Origin: Phreatobacter sp.
GTDB lineage: Bacteria > Pseudomonadota > Alphaproteobacteria > Rhizobiales > Phreatobacteraceae
DNA: 50,969 bases
Direction of reading: 5' to 3'
NCBI GenBank assembly: GCA_019749835.1
Contig: JAIEPJ010000047.1
Location: 1-50,969 of the forward strand
Position 1 is the first letter of the stretch. Every line of letters starts with the position of its first letter. Positions 28,391 through 36,563 of the stretch are shown here, piece after piece. The notes under the pieces are model-generated. The model saw only the letters and a program-made list of their open reading frames with translations. It made no database searches and had not been told where the DNA came from. The position numbers and the translations under genes are program-made.

Positions 28391-30058
28391 TTACGATCCC
28401 GGGCGGATGTCCATCGGCGCGATGTCGATGAACCACGAGCGCGGCTGGACGACCCCGGTCACCCGGGCCGACATGGCGCGCGGACCGACGTCATGAGCAA
28501 CCCAGAGGAAGGGTGCTTCCTCAACGATGCGCTTGTGGAGTGCGGCGAGGGCCCGGTCGCGGCCGGCGTCGTCGAAGGTCGAGCGGGCCGTCGCGGCGAG
28601 CTGGTCGAACTCGTCGGAGTTGAAGAATCCCCAGTTGTTCGAGGCCGGCGGGTTGGTCTGCCGCGTCACGAAGCGGATCATGGCGAAGAAGGGGTCCATG
28701 GCCGCAAAGGTGACGTTGGTGGCATTGGCACCGCGGGCATTGGCGTGGCCCGCGCCCTCACGCCAGTTGGTGAAGACCGCGTTCCACTCGGCCACTTCCA
28801 GCTCGACGTTGAAGAAGCATTCCTTCAGCGCCTGCTGCAGCCACTCGTTCATGACGATCGGCTGCATCTGGCCGGAGCCCGAGGCCGAGGTCAGCACCTT
28901 GACGCTGAGCGGGCGGGCGGCGGAGAAGCCGGCCTCCTGCATCAAACGGCGGGCTGCCGGCAGGTCGTACTTGATCTGGAAGGACGGGTTGCCCCACCAG
29001 GGATGGCCCTGGGGAACCGTGCCGACCGGGATCTCCATCAGGCCGCCCAGCAGTTCTTTCAACTCGGCGCGGTTGATGCAGAGATTGGCGGCGTGGCGCA
29101 CCCGGCGGTCAAGCCACGGCGAACCCTCGCGGAACGAGAACTGCCAGGGCCAGACATGCGGCTGGGCGTTGGTGTACATGGTGAAGCCGCGCTGGCGGAT
29201 CTGCGGCACCGAATCCGGGGCCGGTGCCTCGATCCAGTCGACCTGGCCAGAGAGAAGGGCCGCGGTGCGGGCATTCGGCTCGGGCAGCGGCAGGAGGACG
29301 ACGCGGTCCACCTTCGGCCGGCGGGCGGCGTCCCAGTAGTCCTTGTTGGCGACCATCTCGAAACGCTCGCGCGGCACAAGGCGCACGCCGCGGAACGGTC
29401 CGGTTCCCGAGGGATTGGCCGCGAAGGCGGTCCACGCGGCAGCAGCCCGCGCCTTCGGATCGGCGACCGAGGCCGGAACCTCGCCCAGCAGCTTCTGCCA
29501 ATGGGCCGGCGAGGCCATGAACAGGTTGGTGAGGTTGATCGGCAGGAAGGAGTCAGGGTTGCGGGTCGTCAGTTCGACAGTCAGTTCGTCGATGGCGCGG
29601 GCCGAGGCGAGGTTCGGCATGCGCGAAACGGTGACGCCGACCTGGCTCTGGTCGAAATGGGCGGCGTTCTGGTCCAGCACTTTCTGGACGTTCCAGACCA
29701 CAGCCGCCGCGTTGAACGGCGAACCGTCATGGAACTTCACGCCGGGGCGCAGGCGGAACGTCCATTTGGTCTTGTCCGTCGCGTCCACCGCCCAGGACAG
29801 GGCGAGGCCCGGGACGATGACGGAGGCGGCATCGGCCTTCGACAGGTCCCAATGGACCAGCGCGTCATACATCGGAATGCCGGTAAAGCGGTTGCCCTCG
29901 AAGCCCTGGTCGGGCTGCCCATGGGTGCGCGGAATGTCGGCGGCCGTCATGCCGATGCGCAGGACCTTTTCCTGGGCCATGACGGAGGCCGAGGTCAGCA
30001 ACGCACCCGCAAGGGCAAAGGCGCCGGCGATCAATGCCGGACGGAATCTGGTTCGCAT
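28391..30058 (-). CDS. Solute-binding protein of the ABC transporter, Sec-type leader
   Basis: 555 residues from ATG at 30058, with GGGAGA upstream; an in-frame start 13 codons earlier lacks a leader. The signal peptide MRTRFRPALIAGAFALAGAL ends at VMA-QE. Family 5 marks include LRPGVKFHDGSPFNAAAVVWN, LSGQVDWIEAPAPDSVPQ and RHAANLCINRAELKELLGGL. It is collinear with and clearly related to the Tat-type protein that follows after 76 bases. The use of Sec by one paralogue and Tat by the other is uncommon. It heads the transporter part of the operon after a 250-base gap from the amidase gene. Confidence 0.92.
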   Translation of the reverse strand: MRTRFRPALIAGAFALAGALLTSASVMAQEKVLRIGMTAADIPRTHGQPDQGFEGNRFTGIPMYDALVHWDLSKADAASVIVPGLALSWAVDATDKTKWTFRLRPGVKFHDGSPFNAAAVVWNVQKVLDQNAAHFDQSQVGVTVSRMPNLASARAIDELTVELTTRNPDSFLPINLTNLFMASPAHWQKLLGEVPASVADPKARAAAAWTAFAANPSGTGPFRGVRLVPRERFEMVANKDYWDAARRPKVDRVVLLPLPEPNARTAALLSGQVDWIEAPAPDSVPQIRQRGFTMYTNAQPHVWPWQFSFREGSPWLDRRVRHAANLCINRAELKELLGGLMEIPVGTVPQGHPWWGNPSFQIKYDLPAARRLMQEAGFSAARPLSVKVLTSASGSGQMQPIVMNEWLQQALKECFFNVELEVAEWNAVFTNWREGAGHANARGANATNVTFAAMDPFFAMIRFVTRQTNPPASNNWGFFNSDEFDQLAATARSTFDDAGRDRALAALHKRIVEEAPFLWVAHDVGPRAMSARVTGVVQPRSWFIDIAPMDIRPGS

Positions 30059-30308
30059 ACGAAGTCTCCCTGAAGCTTCCTCGGCAGAGGCTGGCAAGGC
30101 ACATGCCAGACAGCCTGATGAGCCGGTTGCTCCGGCTTCTCATCGCCTGCCCCTCCGTCATCGGCCTGAAATTGCTGACCGGAAGTGCGGATTGCCTAAT
30201 GTGTGAGCAGTTTCGCGGGGAGATCAAGACGCGAGACGGCCGCCGCCGAAGAAATGATCAGTCCTTGATGTGATGCCGCTGCAGGCAGGGCGAGGTGGCG
30301 GCCGGCGA
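30059..30308. other. Intergenic gap within the catabolic locus
   Basis: 250 bases between the amidase and the first solute-binding protein. An imperfect hairpin (GATGAGCCGG ... CCGGCTTCTCATC, 30117-30144) may be an attenuator or a processing site. A second promoter for the transporter genes here is plausible, but no clear -35/-10 pair stands out. Confidence 0.35.
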
Positions 30309-31712
30309 TCAGGCCGGCAGCGGCAGCGGACCGCCGACAGCCTGTTCGACGCTGCGGGCGATGCGCAGGGCCATGGCGTCGCGGAACTGCGGCGCGACGA
30401 TCTGGAAGCCGACGGGCAGACCCGCAGGCGTGGGCGCGACGGGCACCGAGACGCCGCACCATTCGAGGTAATTGGCGAACCGGGTGAAGATGCCCGGCGC
30501 CGCCGTCTCGTCGACCTGCGACAGCGGCACGGCGGGAGCCGGTGTCGTCGGCAGGATCAGTGCGTCGATGCCGTTGTCGGCAAGCAAGGCGTTCGCCGCC
30601 GCTATGCGGATCCGTCGCGTCTCGACCCCGGCGAAATAGCGCGTGGCGGCAATGTCGAAACCGCCGCCGATGCGCCGTGCCGCCCAGTCGCCGAGACGGG
30701 ACGGGGTCTCCCGCGCGAGGGCGCCGTGGTGGTGGGCCCCCTCGACCATCATCAGTTCGCCGGCGTCCAGCGCGTAGGTCCGCAGGCTGTCGGGCAGGGC
30801 GAAGGACACGAGGCGGGCGCCGGCCTTTTCAAGGGCCGCGGCGGCAGCGTTGAAGCTGTTGGCCACGGCGGGGTCGACGGCGATGTCCGGATCGAGGGCG
30901 AGGACACCCAGCGTCAGGCCGCGCACGCCCATGTCCAGTCCGGCGACGAGGTCGAGACCGGGGGCGCCCCCGGTCGAAGCATCGGCCGGATCGGAGCCGA
31001 GCATGACCTGGCTCATCACCGCGGCGTCGCGCACGCTGCGCGCCAATGGGCCGATCGTGTCGAAATGCAGCGCCAGCGGCACGACGCCGGCCCTGCTGAT
31101 AAGACCCATCGAGGTCTTGTGGCCGACCGTGCCGCACCAGGCGGCCGGCAGGCGGACCGAGCCACCGGTATCGGTGCCGAAGCCGATGGGAACGAGGCCT
31201 GCACCGACCGCGACGCCGGTCCCGGACGATGACCCGCCGGGGACACGATGGGTCGCGCCGTCATGGGGGTTCACCGGCGTACCGGCGATCGGGTTGGTGC
31301 CCCAGCCGCCGAAGGCATATTCGACCGTGTGGGTCTTGCCGACGACGATGGCGCCGGCGGCCCGCAGCCTCGACACGCACCAGGCGTCGGCCGCGGCGGC
31401 CGGCAGGTGGTCGCGGGTGATGGATCCGGCGCGCGTGCGCTGGCCGGAGACGTCGATGATATCCTTCACCGCGACGGGAACGCCATGCAGGGGCCCCCGG
31501 CGCTGGCCGCGCGCCTGGAGGGCATCGAGCATGTCGGCCTCGGTACGCGCCTCGTCAGCGAGGACCGTGATGAAGGCATGGAGCCGGGTGTTGCTGGCGG
31601 CGATTCGCGCCAGCGTCGTCTCGACCACGGCCCGCGCGCTGGTGCGACCGTCGGCGATGGCCTCCGCCGTGACGACGGCACCGGCGGCAAGGACAGTGGC
31701 AGCTTCGGTCAT
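30309..31712 (-). CDS. Amidase-signature family hydrolase
   Basis: 467 residues from ATG at 31712, which overlaps the FAD oxidase stop (ATGA). The Ser-cisSer-Lys triad is complete: Lys in GVPVAVKDIIDV, the cis-Ser in RVPGGSSSGTGVAVGAG, and the nucleophile Ser in GFGTDTGGSVRLPAA. The C-terminal LPTTPAPAVPLSQ is typical of the family. Members hydrolyse C-N bonds of amides, N-carbamoyl compounds, aryl amides or Glu-tRNA(Gln); the absence of gatB and gatC here and the transporter context argue for small-molecule catabolism. Co-transcribed with the FAD oxidase upstream. Confidence 0.93.
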   Translation of the reverse strand: MTEAATVLAAGAVVTAEAIADGRTSARAVVETTLARIAASNTRLHAFITVLADEARTEADMLDALQARGQRRGPLHGVPVAVKDIIDVSGQRTRAGSITRDHLPAAAADAWCVSRLRAAGAIVVGKTHTVEYAFGGWGTNPIAGTPVNPHDGATHRVPGGSSSGTGVAVGAGLVPIGFGTDTGGSVRLPAAWCGTVGHKTSMGLISRAGVVPLALHFDTIGPLARSVRDAAVMSQVMLGSDPADASTGGAPGLDLVAGLDMGVRGLTLGVLALDPDIAVDPAVANSFNAAAAALEKAGARLVSFALPDSLRTYALDAGELMMVEGAHHHGALARETPSRLGDWAARRIGGGFDIAATRYFAGVETRRIRIAAANALLADNGIDALILPTTPAPAVPLSQVDETAAPGIFTRFANYLEWCGVSVPVAPTPAGLPVGFQIVAPQFRDAMALRIARSVEQAVGGPLPLPA

Positions 31713-32842
31713 GGCACGGTCTCCAGGGCGGGCAGGTCCAGGCGGGCTGCCACAAGGTCGGCGAGGGCGAGTGAGGCGGTCAGGCCCGGGCTCTCGATGC
31801 CGAGCAGGTTGACGAGGCGGGGAACGCCGTGAACCTCGGGGCCATCGACCCGGAAATCCGGCATGGGCATGCCCGGTCCGTGCAGCTTCGGCCGGATGCC
31901 GGAATAGTCGGGCTGCAGCGCGCCGTCGGGCAGGTCCGGCCAATAGGCGCGGATGGCGGCATAGAAGCCGTCCGCGCGGCGCGGGTCGACGACGAGATCG
32001 GTCTCGCTCTCCACCCATTCGACATCGGGGCCGAAGCGGCAGCGGCCCTGCAGGTCGATGGTGGCGTGGACGCCGAGGCCGGCGCCGTCGGGCATGGGAT
32101 AGACGAGGCGGGAGAAGGGCTGCCGGCCGACGAGGGAGAAGTAGTTGCCCTTGGCGTACCATTGCCGCGGCGCATGCTCCTGCGGGAATCCGTCCAGCGC
32201 CGCCAGGAATTTCGGCGCGTAATGGCCCGCCGCATTGACCACGATTCGCGCCGTGATCTCGGCGGCTTCGGCGCCGCCGGTGCGAAGGACGATGCCGTCC
32301 GGCGTCACGCTCGCGCCGAGGATGGGCGTCTCGAAAGCGACCATGCCGCCGGCATTCTCGAGGTCGCCCTGCAGCGCCAGCATGAAGCCGTGGCTGTCAA
32401 CGATGCCGGTCGACGCGGAAAAGAACGCGCGGATACAGGAGACTTCCGGCTCAAGGGCGCGCACCTCGTCAGGAGTCTTCCAGGAAAGGCCCTCGACACC
32501 GTTGACATGGGCCTGGTCCCAGATCGCCTGAAGCTTCGGCAACTGGTCCTCCGATGTCGCCACCATCAGCTTACCGCAGGCCTTCGCCTTGACGCCGCGG
32601 TCCGCGCAGTAGCGGTAGAGGAGGTGCTTGCCGCGCAGACAGGCGGCGGCCTTGATCGAACCAGTCGGATAGTAGAGCGAGGCATGGATGACCTCGCTGT
32701 TGCGCGACGAGGTCCCGGTGCCGATAGCGTCGGTCGCCTCAAGGACGAGGGTGTCGAGCCCGGCGAGCGCCAAGCGGCGAGCGGCGGCGAGGCCGACGAC
32801 CCCGGCGCCGATCACGACGGCATCAATGGACCAGTCTGTCAT
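31709..32842 (-). CDS. FAD-dependent oxidoreductase, LhgO/DAO-like
   Basis: 377 residues. The N-terminal Rossmann segment is DAVVIGAGVVGLAAARRLAL with the ribose-binding LVLEATDAIGTGTSSRNSEV. The TSSRNSEVIHASLYYPTGS block and the C-terminal RLVNLLGIESPGLTASLALA match the L-2-hydroxyglutarate oxidase-like group of the DAO superfamily. It likely oxidises a 2-hydroxy acid or an amino acid and passes electrons to quinone or oxygen. As first gene of the minus-strand unit, its product may act on material released by the amidase and racemase. The native substrate is not shown by sequence. Confidence 0.9.
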   Translation of the reverse strand: MTDWSIDAVVIGAGVVGLAAARRLALAGLDTLVLEATDAIGTGTSSRNSEVIHASLYYPTGSIKAAACLRGKHLLYRYCADRGVKAKACGKLMVATSEDQLPKLQAIWDQAHVNGVEGLSWKTPDEVRALEPEVSCIRAFFSASTGIVDSHGFMLALQGDLENAGGMVAFETPILGASVTPDGIVLRTGGAEAAEITARIVVNAAGHYAPKFLAALDGFPQEHAPRQWYAKGNYFSLVGRQPFSRLVYPMPDGAGLGVHATIDLQGRCRFGPDVEWVESETDLVVDPRRADGFYAAIRAYWPDLPDGALQPDYSGIRPKLHGPGMPMPDFRVDGPEVHGVPRLVNLLGIESPGLTASLALADLVAARLDLPALETVP

Positions 32843-32986
32843 GGGGCGGGGGCGGGGGCGGGGGATGTGAAGGCAGGGCTCATGCCCTCTTCTTACGGCG
32901 GGCCCGTCCCGGAGGAAAGCGTCCGCCCCGCGCGGCTGTTCTCCCGCTGCAGCCGACCGGCAGGCTCCGGTCGGCCGCGCGCCGGG

Positions 32987-34060
32987 TCACTCGATCAGAC
33001 GGACGACGGTTGTGGCCGTGCTGCTGACCTTCGGGCATTCGACGATGACGCGGATGTCGTCATAGTCGCCGTCGGTCCAGCCATAGCCCGGCGGGCGGTC
33101 TTCCCAGCCGAAATACATGAACTTGCCGGGCTCACAGGCCTTCGTGGCCTGCTGCGGCGTGCGGTTCTTGCCTTCGGGAATGATGCCGCCTTTCCCTTTG
33201 CCCTTGCACTGGCCGAGGTTGTCGCAGATCACGGTCTCGAGGATCGGCACGGCATTGGTGAAGTTATGCGTCGGGACGCCGGCGGTCAGGGTCGTGTCGG
33301 AATAGTAGTTGTAGGAGAGGTTGTTGGACCAGGGCGAAGCCCAGTCCGCCGGGTTGTTGGGGATCAGGGTGCCGGGGGTGGCATTGTCCCACAGAAGCGG
33401 CTTGGTCCGGGCGTTGCGGACGTTGTAGAGGCGATAGGAGATGGTCTCGCCCTCCTTGCAGGCGGGCATGTTGAAATTGTACTTCGTGCCGGCATTGTCG
33501 GCGATGGCCGTCATCTGCGAACGGCCGAAATCGGCGTGGTTCTGCCGGCTCTTGTCGAAGCAATAGACATACATGCGGTTGTAGTCGCCGGCCTCCGGAT
33601 CGAGCTCGGCCATGATCGGCTTGGCGCTGGTCACGGTGTGGAAGGTGGTCGACGTCGCCGCCGATTTCGCCACGACATTGAGGGTCGGCATGCCGATCAC
33701 GCCGAGGATCGACGTCGGCATTGTCGCGCCGTCGGTCCGGATGCGCACCGTCTTGCCACCGTCGGAGGTCTCGATCGCCACCGGATAGCTTTTCAGGTGG
33801 CCAGCGAGGTGCCCGTCGATATGTCTCTGGGCGGTCTGCTTGACAACGGCCTCACCGAGGGCGGCCTGGCGAACCCCGGCGAGCGCCGCTGCATCGAAGA
33901 CGCCCTGCAGTTCGGCGGCGTCACGCGACGCCCGATGGAAATCGACGGCGCCGCCGACGGTCGCGAACAGCGGCACGGCTGCGATGGCCAGCGTCATGGC
34001 GACATTGCCGCGCCGGTCCTTGGCGAACCTCTTCAGACGATCCTGGTCCATGATGGTCAT
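32987..34060 (-). CDS. TadE/TadG-like protein, orphan
   Basis: 357 residues from ATG at 34060, six bases after a strong AGGAGG; an earlier frame start at 34117 and a later ATG at 34051 are less suited. Residues about 10-45 (RRGNVAMTLAIAAVPLFATV) are the TadG-type hydrophobic N-terminus with the GNVA motif. No von Willebrand A domain is present, in contrast to longer TadG proteins. The C-terminal part contains six cysteines and FGWEDRPPGYGWTDGDYDDI, an aspartate-rich turn like the FxWEDxxxGDxDYNDx motif of exported calcium-binding domains. No other tad or cpa genes are nearby, so its role in pilus assembly is not supported here. Confidence 0.8.
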   Translation of the reverse strand: MTIMDQDRLKRFAKDRRGNVAMTLAIAAVPLFATVGGAVDFHRASRDAAELQGVFDAAALAGVRQAALGEAVVKQTAQRHIDGHLAGHLKSYPVAIETSDGGKTVRIRTDGATMPTSILGVIGMPTLNVVAKSAATSTTFHTVTSAKPIMAELDPEAGDYNRMYVYCFDKSRQNHADFGRSQMTAIADNAGTKYNFNMPACKEGETISYRLYNVRNARTKPLLWDNATPGTLIPNNPADWASPWSNNLSYNYYSDTTLTAGVPTHNFTNAVPILETVICDNLGQCKGKGKGGIIPEGKNRTPQQATKACEPGKFMYFGWEDRPPGYGWTDGDYDDIRVIVECPKVSSTATTVVRLIE

Positions 34061-34334
34061 GCCAGCCTCCTGGGGCACGTTGGCGGACCACGAACCTACG
34101 AGACGACAAATTGCCATCAGGTTTCATAAAATGCGGCCAATCGGAAACGGCCGTTAACGATGTCACGGCACTCTTCGGCATCGACGCTGTGACGCGAAGC
34201 GGATCTTCGATGGTTCGCGCCTGGCCCGCGAGCGGACGGTCCCATCAGGGCAGCCGGCGCCTCGGTCTCGGACTAGCGCGTTCGGCAGGTTGGCCTGGGG
34301 CGGAGGACCCGCCAGGCGGTCTTGTGCTTTGGCC

Positions 34335-34643
34335 TCAGGGGTGGATAACGCTCACTTCGCGGCCGACATGGTTGCGCAGGGTCGGGTCGGTGGTCCCGTG
34401 ATCGCGGCTCGGCAAAACAGGCATGATCGATAAGGAAAGCCGTGTCTGGCCGAGGACAATGGCGGCGAGGCGCTGGCCCGCCGCGAGCGTGGCATTGACG
34501 CAGCGGCCCTCGCGCGTGCGTCCTTCGGGACAAACACTCTGGGCCTGCGCGGACGAGGCGGCGGGCGCGGCAAGCAGGCCGATTGTCGCCAAGGTGACCA
34601 GGCGGGCTCGGATCGGCCGTGACCGGAAGGCGGAGGGGTTCAT
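34335..34643 (-). CDS. Small secreted protein downstream of the barrel gene
   Basis: 102 residues from ATG at 34643 with AAGGA eight bases before it, only 17 bases after the barrel gene's stop, so the two form one unit under the MarR-type operator at 35.98 kb. A Sec signal peptide (IRARLVTLATIGLLAAPAAS, cleaved near AQA-QS) precedes a short mature chain with two cysteines (VCPEGRTREGRCVNATL). The rest reads AAGQRLAAIVLGQTRLSLSI and ends VSVIHP. The paired cysteines, short length and export signal resemble the two neighbouring secreted proteins in style but not in sequence. No family recognised; function unknown. Confidence 0.65.
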   Translation of the reverse strand: MNPSAFRSRPIRARLVTLATIGLLAAPAASSAQAQSVCPEGRTREGRCVNATLAAGQRLAAIVLGQTRLSLSIMPVLPSRDHGTTDPTLRNHVGREVSVIHP

Positions 34644-34660
34644 GAAACTGTCCTTGATGG

Positions 34661-35962
34661 TCAATAGGTGATCGTGCCGCCGAGCGACACCGTCCAGCCG
34701 GTATAGGCGAGGGCGGGAACGGCGGTGTCGGCGAAGGGCCCAAAGAAGGGATCGACGACGTCCGGGCGGCTGCGCTGCGAAACCCAGAAGTGCTCGGCGC
34801 GGAAGGTGACGGCGGCGTTCCGCGACATCTGGTAGCGAGCCGAGCCGCCGAGCGCGATTCTGGTCTTGGCCGGCGAGAAGGCGCCCGCCGCCGGGATATA
34901 GGCATTGGCGTCGCGATTGAACCAACTGGCGAACGCGCCCAGTGTCCATTGCGCATCAAGGCGGTAGTTATGGTCTAGCCGCAGCCGGATCGCTTGGCTA
35001 TTGGAATTGAACGCCTCGCGGACGGCGGCTGGGATGGTCGGATCGAGCACGAGGTTGGGCGCGGCGCGACTGAATGAACCGCTGAGCGTCGTGTTGTGGT
35101 CCGTGTTCCAAGTGTAGCCGGCGGAAGCGGTCAAAGCGATTGTATCGCCCATGCGGCTGATATAGGCGCCGTCGATCCGTGTACCTTGATTGACGATGTA
35201 CGTCGCGCCGGCCTTGAGGAGCAAGGCGCCGAGCACATGGGCGATCTGCAGCGAGCCGGAGGACGAGGCGCCCGGCTGGAAACGGTTGTCGGGGTCGCCG
35301 AAGCCGGTCACGGGGTCGCGGGTGAAGCCGCCGCGGTGCGTGTGGCTGAGACTGGCTGTTAGCAGCGTCCATTCGCCGATCGGAACGTTGACGCCCATGG
35401 TGGCGCCGAGATTGAAGCCCTCGCCGTAGTTGGGCACCTCAACCAGGTCCGGGTCCATGCGGGAGAAGGCGCGGGTGCCGGGAAGGTTGGCCGAGCCGGT
35501 CGGCAGGTTCGCGTTAAGCGATATGAAGGGCTGCCAGCCCGGCGTCGCGAGATAGGTGAAGGTACCCGAGACCACAGTGTCGGTGAGCGTCGAGACCGAG
35601 CCGGCGAGGCCGCCACCGCTGTCCTGCCGGGCATGGACCCAACCGGTGCGCGCCATCAGTTCGACCCGGTAGTCCGGGCTTGGCTGTCCAACAATCTGGA
35701 CGGCCAAGGGCGCGTAGAACTGCGAACCCCGGCCCGGGGAGCCGAGGGCATAGCCGCCAGGAAAGCCGCGGTTGCCTGACCAACTGGTAAAGCGTGCATC
35801 GAAATCGACCAGCATGGCCCAGGTCGCCTGGAAGGCCGCGGCGGCCGGCGCCGGCAGACCCGAATCGACAGCCCTGGCCTCGGCAACTGCACCGAGTAAG
35901 CCCATCGCGACGACAGGCGTCACGACCAGGCGATGCAGGCGAAACCGGACAACAGACGGCAC
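34661..35962 (-). CDS. Outer-membrane beta-barrel protein of the MarR locus
   Basis: 433 residues if started at GTG 35962, which has GGAG six bases upstream and begins right at a signal peptide (MPSVVRFRLHRLVVTPVVAM ending AEARA). ATGs at 35974 and 35992 are in frame but lie in or next to the operator and probable -10 box. The mature chain is long runs of alternating polar and hydrophobic strands, for example FQATWAMLVDFDARFTSWSG, ALLLKAGATYIVNQGTRID and the closing TGWTVSLGGTITY, as in 14- to 18-stranded transport barrels. It has no cysteines. I do not recognise a specific family. It is co-transcribed with a small secreted protein. Confidence 0.72.
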   Translation of the reverse strand: MPSVVRFRLHRLVVTPVVAMGLLGAVAEARAVDSGLPAPAAAAFQATWAMLVDFDARFTSWSGNRGFPGGYALGSPGRGSQFYAPLAVQIVGQPSPDYRVELMARTGWVHARQDSGGGLAGSVSTLTDTVVSGTFTYLATPGWQPFISLNANLPTGSANLPGTRAFSRMDPDLVEVPNYGEGFNLGATMGVNVPIGEWTLLTASLSHTHRGGFTRDPVTGFGDPDNRFQPGASSSGSLQIAHVLGALLLKAGATYIVNQGTRIDGAYISRMGDTIALTASAGYTWNTDHNTTLSGSFSRAAPNLVLDPTIPAAVREAFNSNSQAIRLRLDHNYRLDAQWTLGAFASWFNRDANAYIPAAGAFSPAKTRIALGGSARYQMSRNAAVTFRAEHFWVSQRSRPDVVDPFFGPFADTAVPALAYTGWTVSLGGTITY

Positions 35963-35975
35963 AGGACACTCCATT

Positions 35976-35994
35976 AAATGCTCACTGGTCATTT
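35976..35994. promoter_or_regulatory. MarR-locus operator copy 1 (barrel gene)
   Basis: AAATGCTCA-C-TGGTCATTT, seven of nine positions symmetric, inside a wider 7-9-7 repeat TTAAATG/CATTTAA (35974-35996). It covers the likely -10 region downstream of TTGCCA (minus strand, 36024-36019) and so would block transcription when bound. Confidence 0.65.
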
Positions 35995-36089
35995 AAGGCC
36001 AGGCGTCGGGTCACTTGGCAAGGGGTACCGACGCTTGTCTGGCCGTTGCCGGCCGACTGATGCAGCGGCGCACCAGTCGGTGGCATCGG

Positions 36090-36518
36090 TCAGCGGCGGA
36101 GGCCACCGCCCTGATCGGAGAGGATGTTGCCGCGGGCCCTGAGGCTCGCGCCGTCATTGGCGATGAGCCCCGGATTGCGGTTGCCCGGGCTGAGCAGCCC
36201 CCCACCATTGTCGGTGATCAGGCGGTTCTGGCTTGTAGGCGTCACGATTGGGCGCTGTGGCACAACGGGTTGCTGGACCCGGCCGGCAATGGTCGGCGTC
36301 GTCGCCCGCGGCGGCGGCTGCAATGTCGGACGAGGCGCCTGATATCCGGGGGCGCCGGGCATGCGGCGGGCGTTGTTGTCCCAAGGGGCGCAGCCCGACA
36401 CGAAGACGTTGACATAGCCACCGCATCCCGCGGCGGCCGCGGGGTGAATGGCAAACAGCGAGGCGGCTCCGGCGAGGGCGACCGCGATGGCGACAGAAGC
36501 TTGGGACGAGCGGGGCAT
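36090..36518 (-). CDS. Short secreted protein with CGGYVNVFVSGC module (paralogue 1)
   Basis: 142 residues. A signal peptide (SVAIAVALAGAASLFAIHPA, cleaved near AAA-G) is followed at once by the module CGGYVNVFVSGCAPWDNNAR, continuing RMPGAPGYQAPRP, which is nearly identical to the same stretch in the gene at 36564. A Pro/Thr/Gln linker follows, and then Gly/Asn-rich turns such as LITDNGGGLLSPGNRNPGLI and a final LSDQGGGLRR. The two cysteines of the module probably form a disulfide. It is the second gene of an operon with its paralogue, 45 bases apart. The Gly/Asn repeats hint at a beta-stacked or amyloid-like extracellular chain. No known family recognised. Confidence 0.7.
   Translation of the reverse strand: MPRSSQASVAIAVALAGAASLFAIHPAAAAGCGGYVNVFVSGCAPWDNNARRMPGAPGYQAPRPTLQPPPRATTPTIAGRVQQPVVPQRPIVTPTSQNRLITDNGGGLLSPGNRNPGLIANDGASLRARGNILSDQGGGLRR
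36334..36431. repeat. 98-bp direct repeat, copy 1
   Basis: Encodes the shared CGGYVNVFVSGC module. It matches 36796-36893 at 94 of 98 positions by eye, in the same orientation, 462 bases apart. Identity falls off sharply on both sides, so duplication was followed by selection or gene conversion in this block. Confidence 0.85.
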
Positions 36519-36563
36519 GGGACTTTGCTTCCTGTTGTTTGGGGAGAGGTGAGTAATGCGGCT

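Noticed and set aside
31829-34129. 766-codon plus-strand open frame antisense to the FAD oxidase and TadG-like genes
   Set aside because: Runs across two well-supported genes on the other strand and an intergenic gap; no domains, typical high-GC artefact.
34150-34160. TTAACG half-site upstream of the TadG-like gene as a CtrA site
   Set aside because: The second TTAA at N7 spacing is missing (TTCC instead), so it does not meet the consensus.
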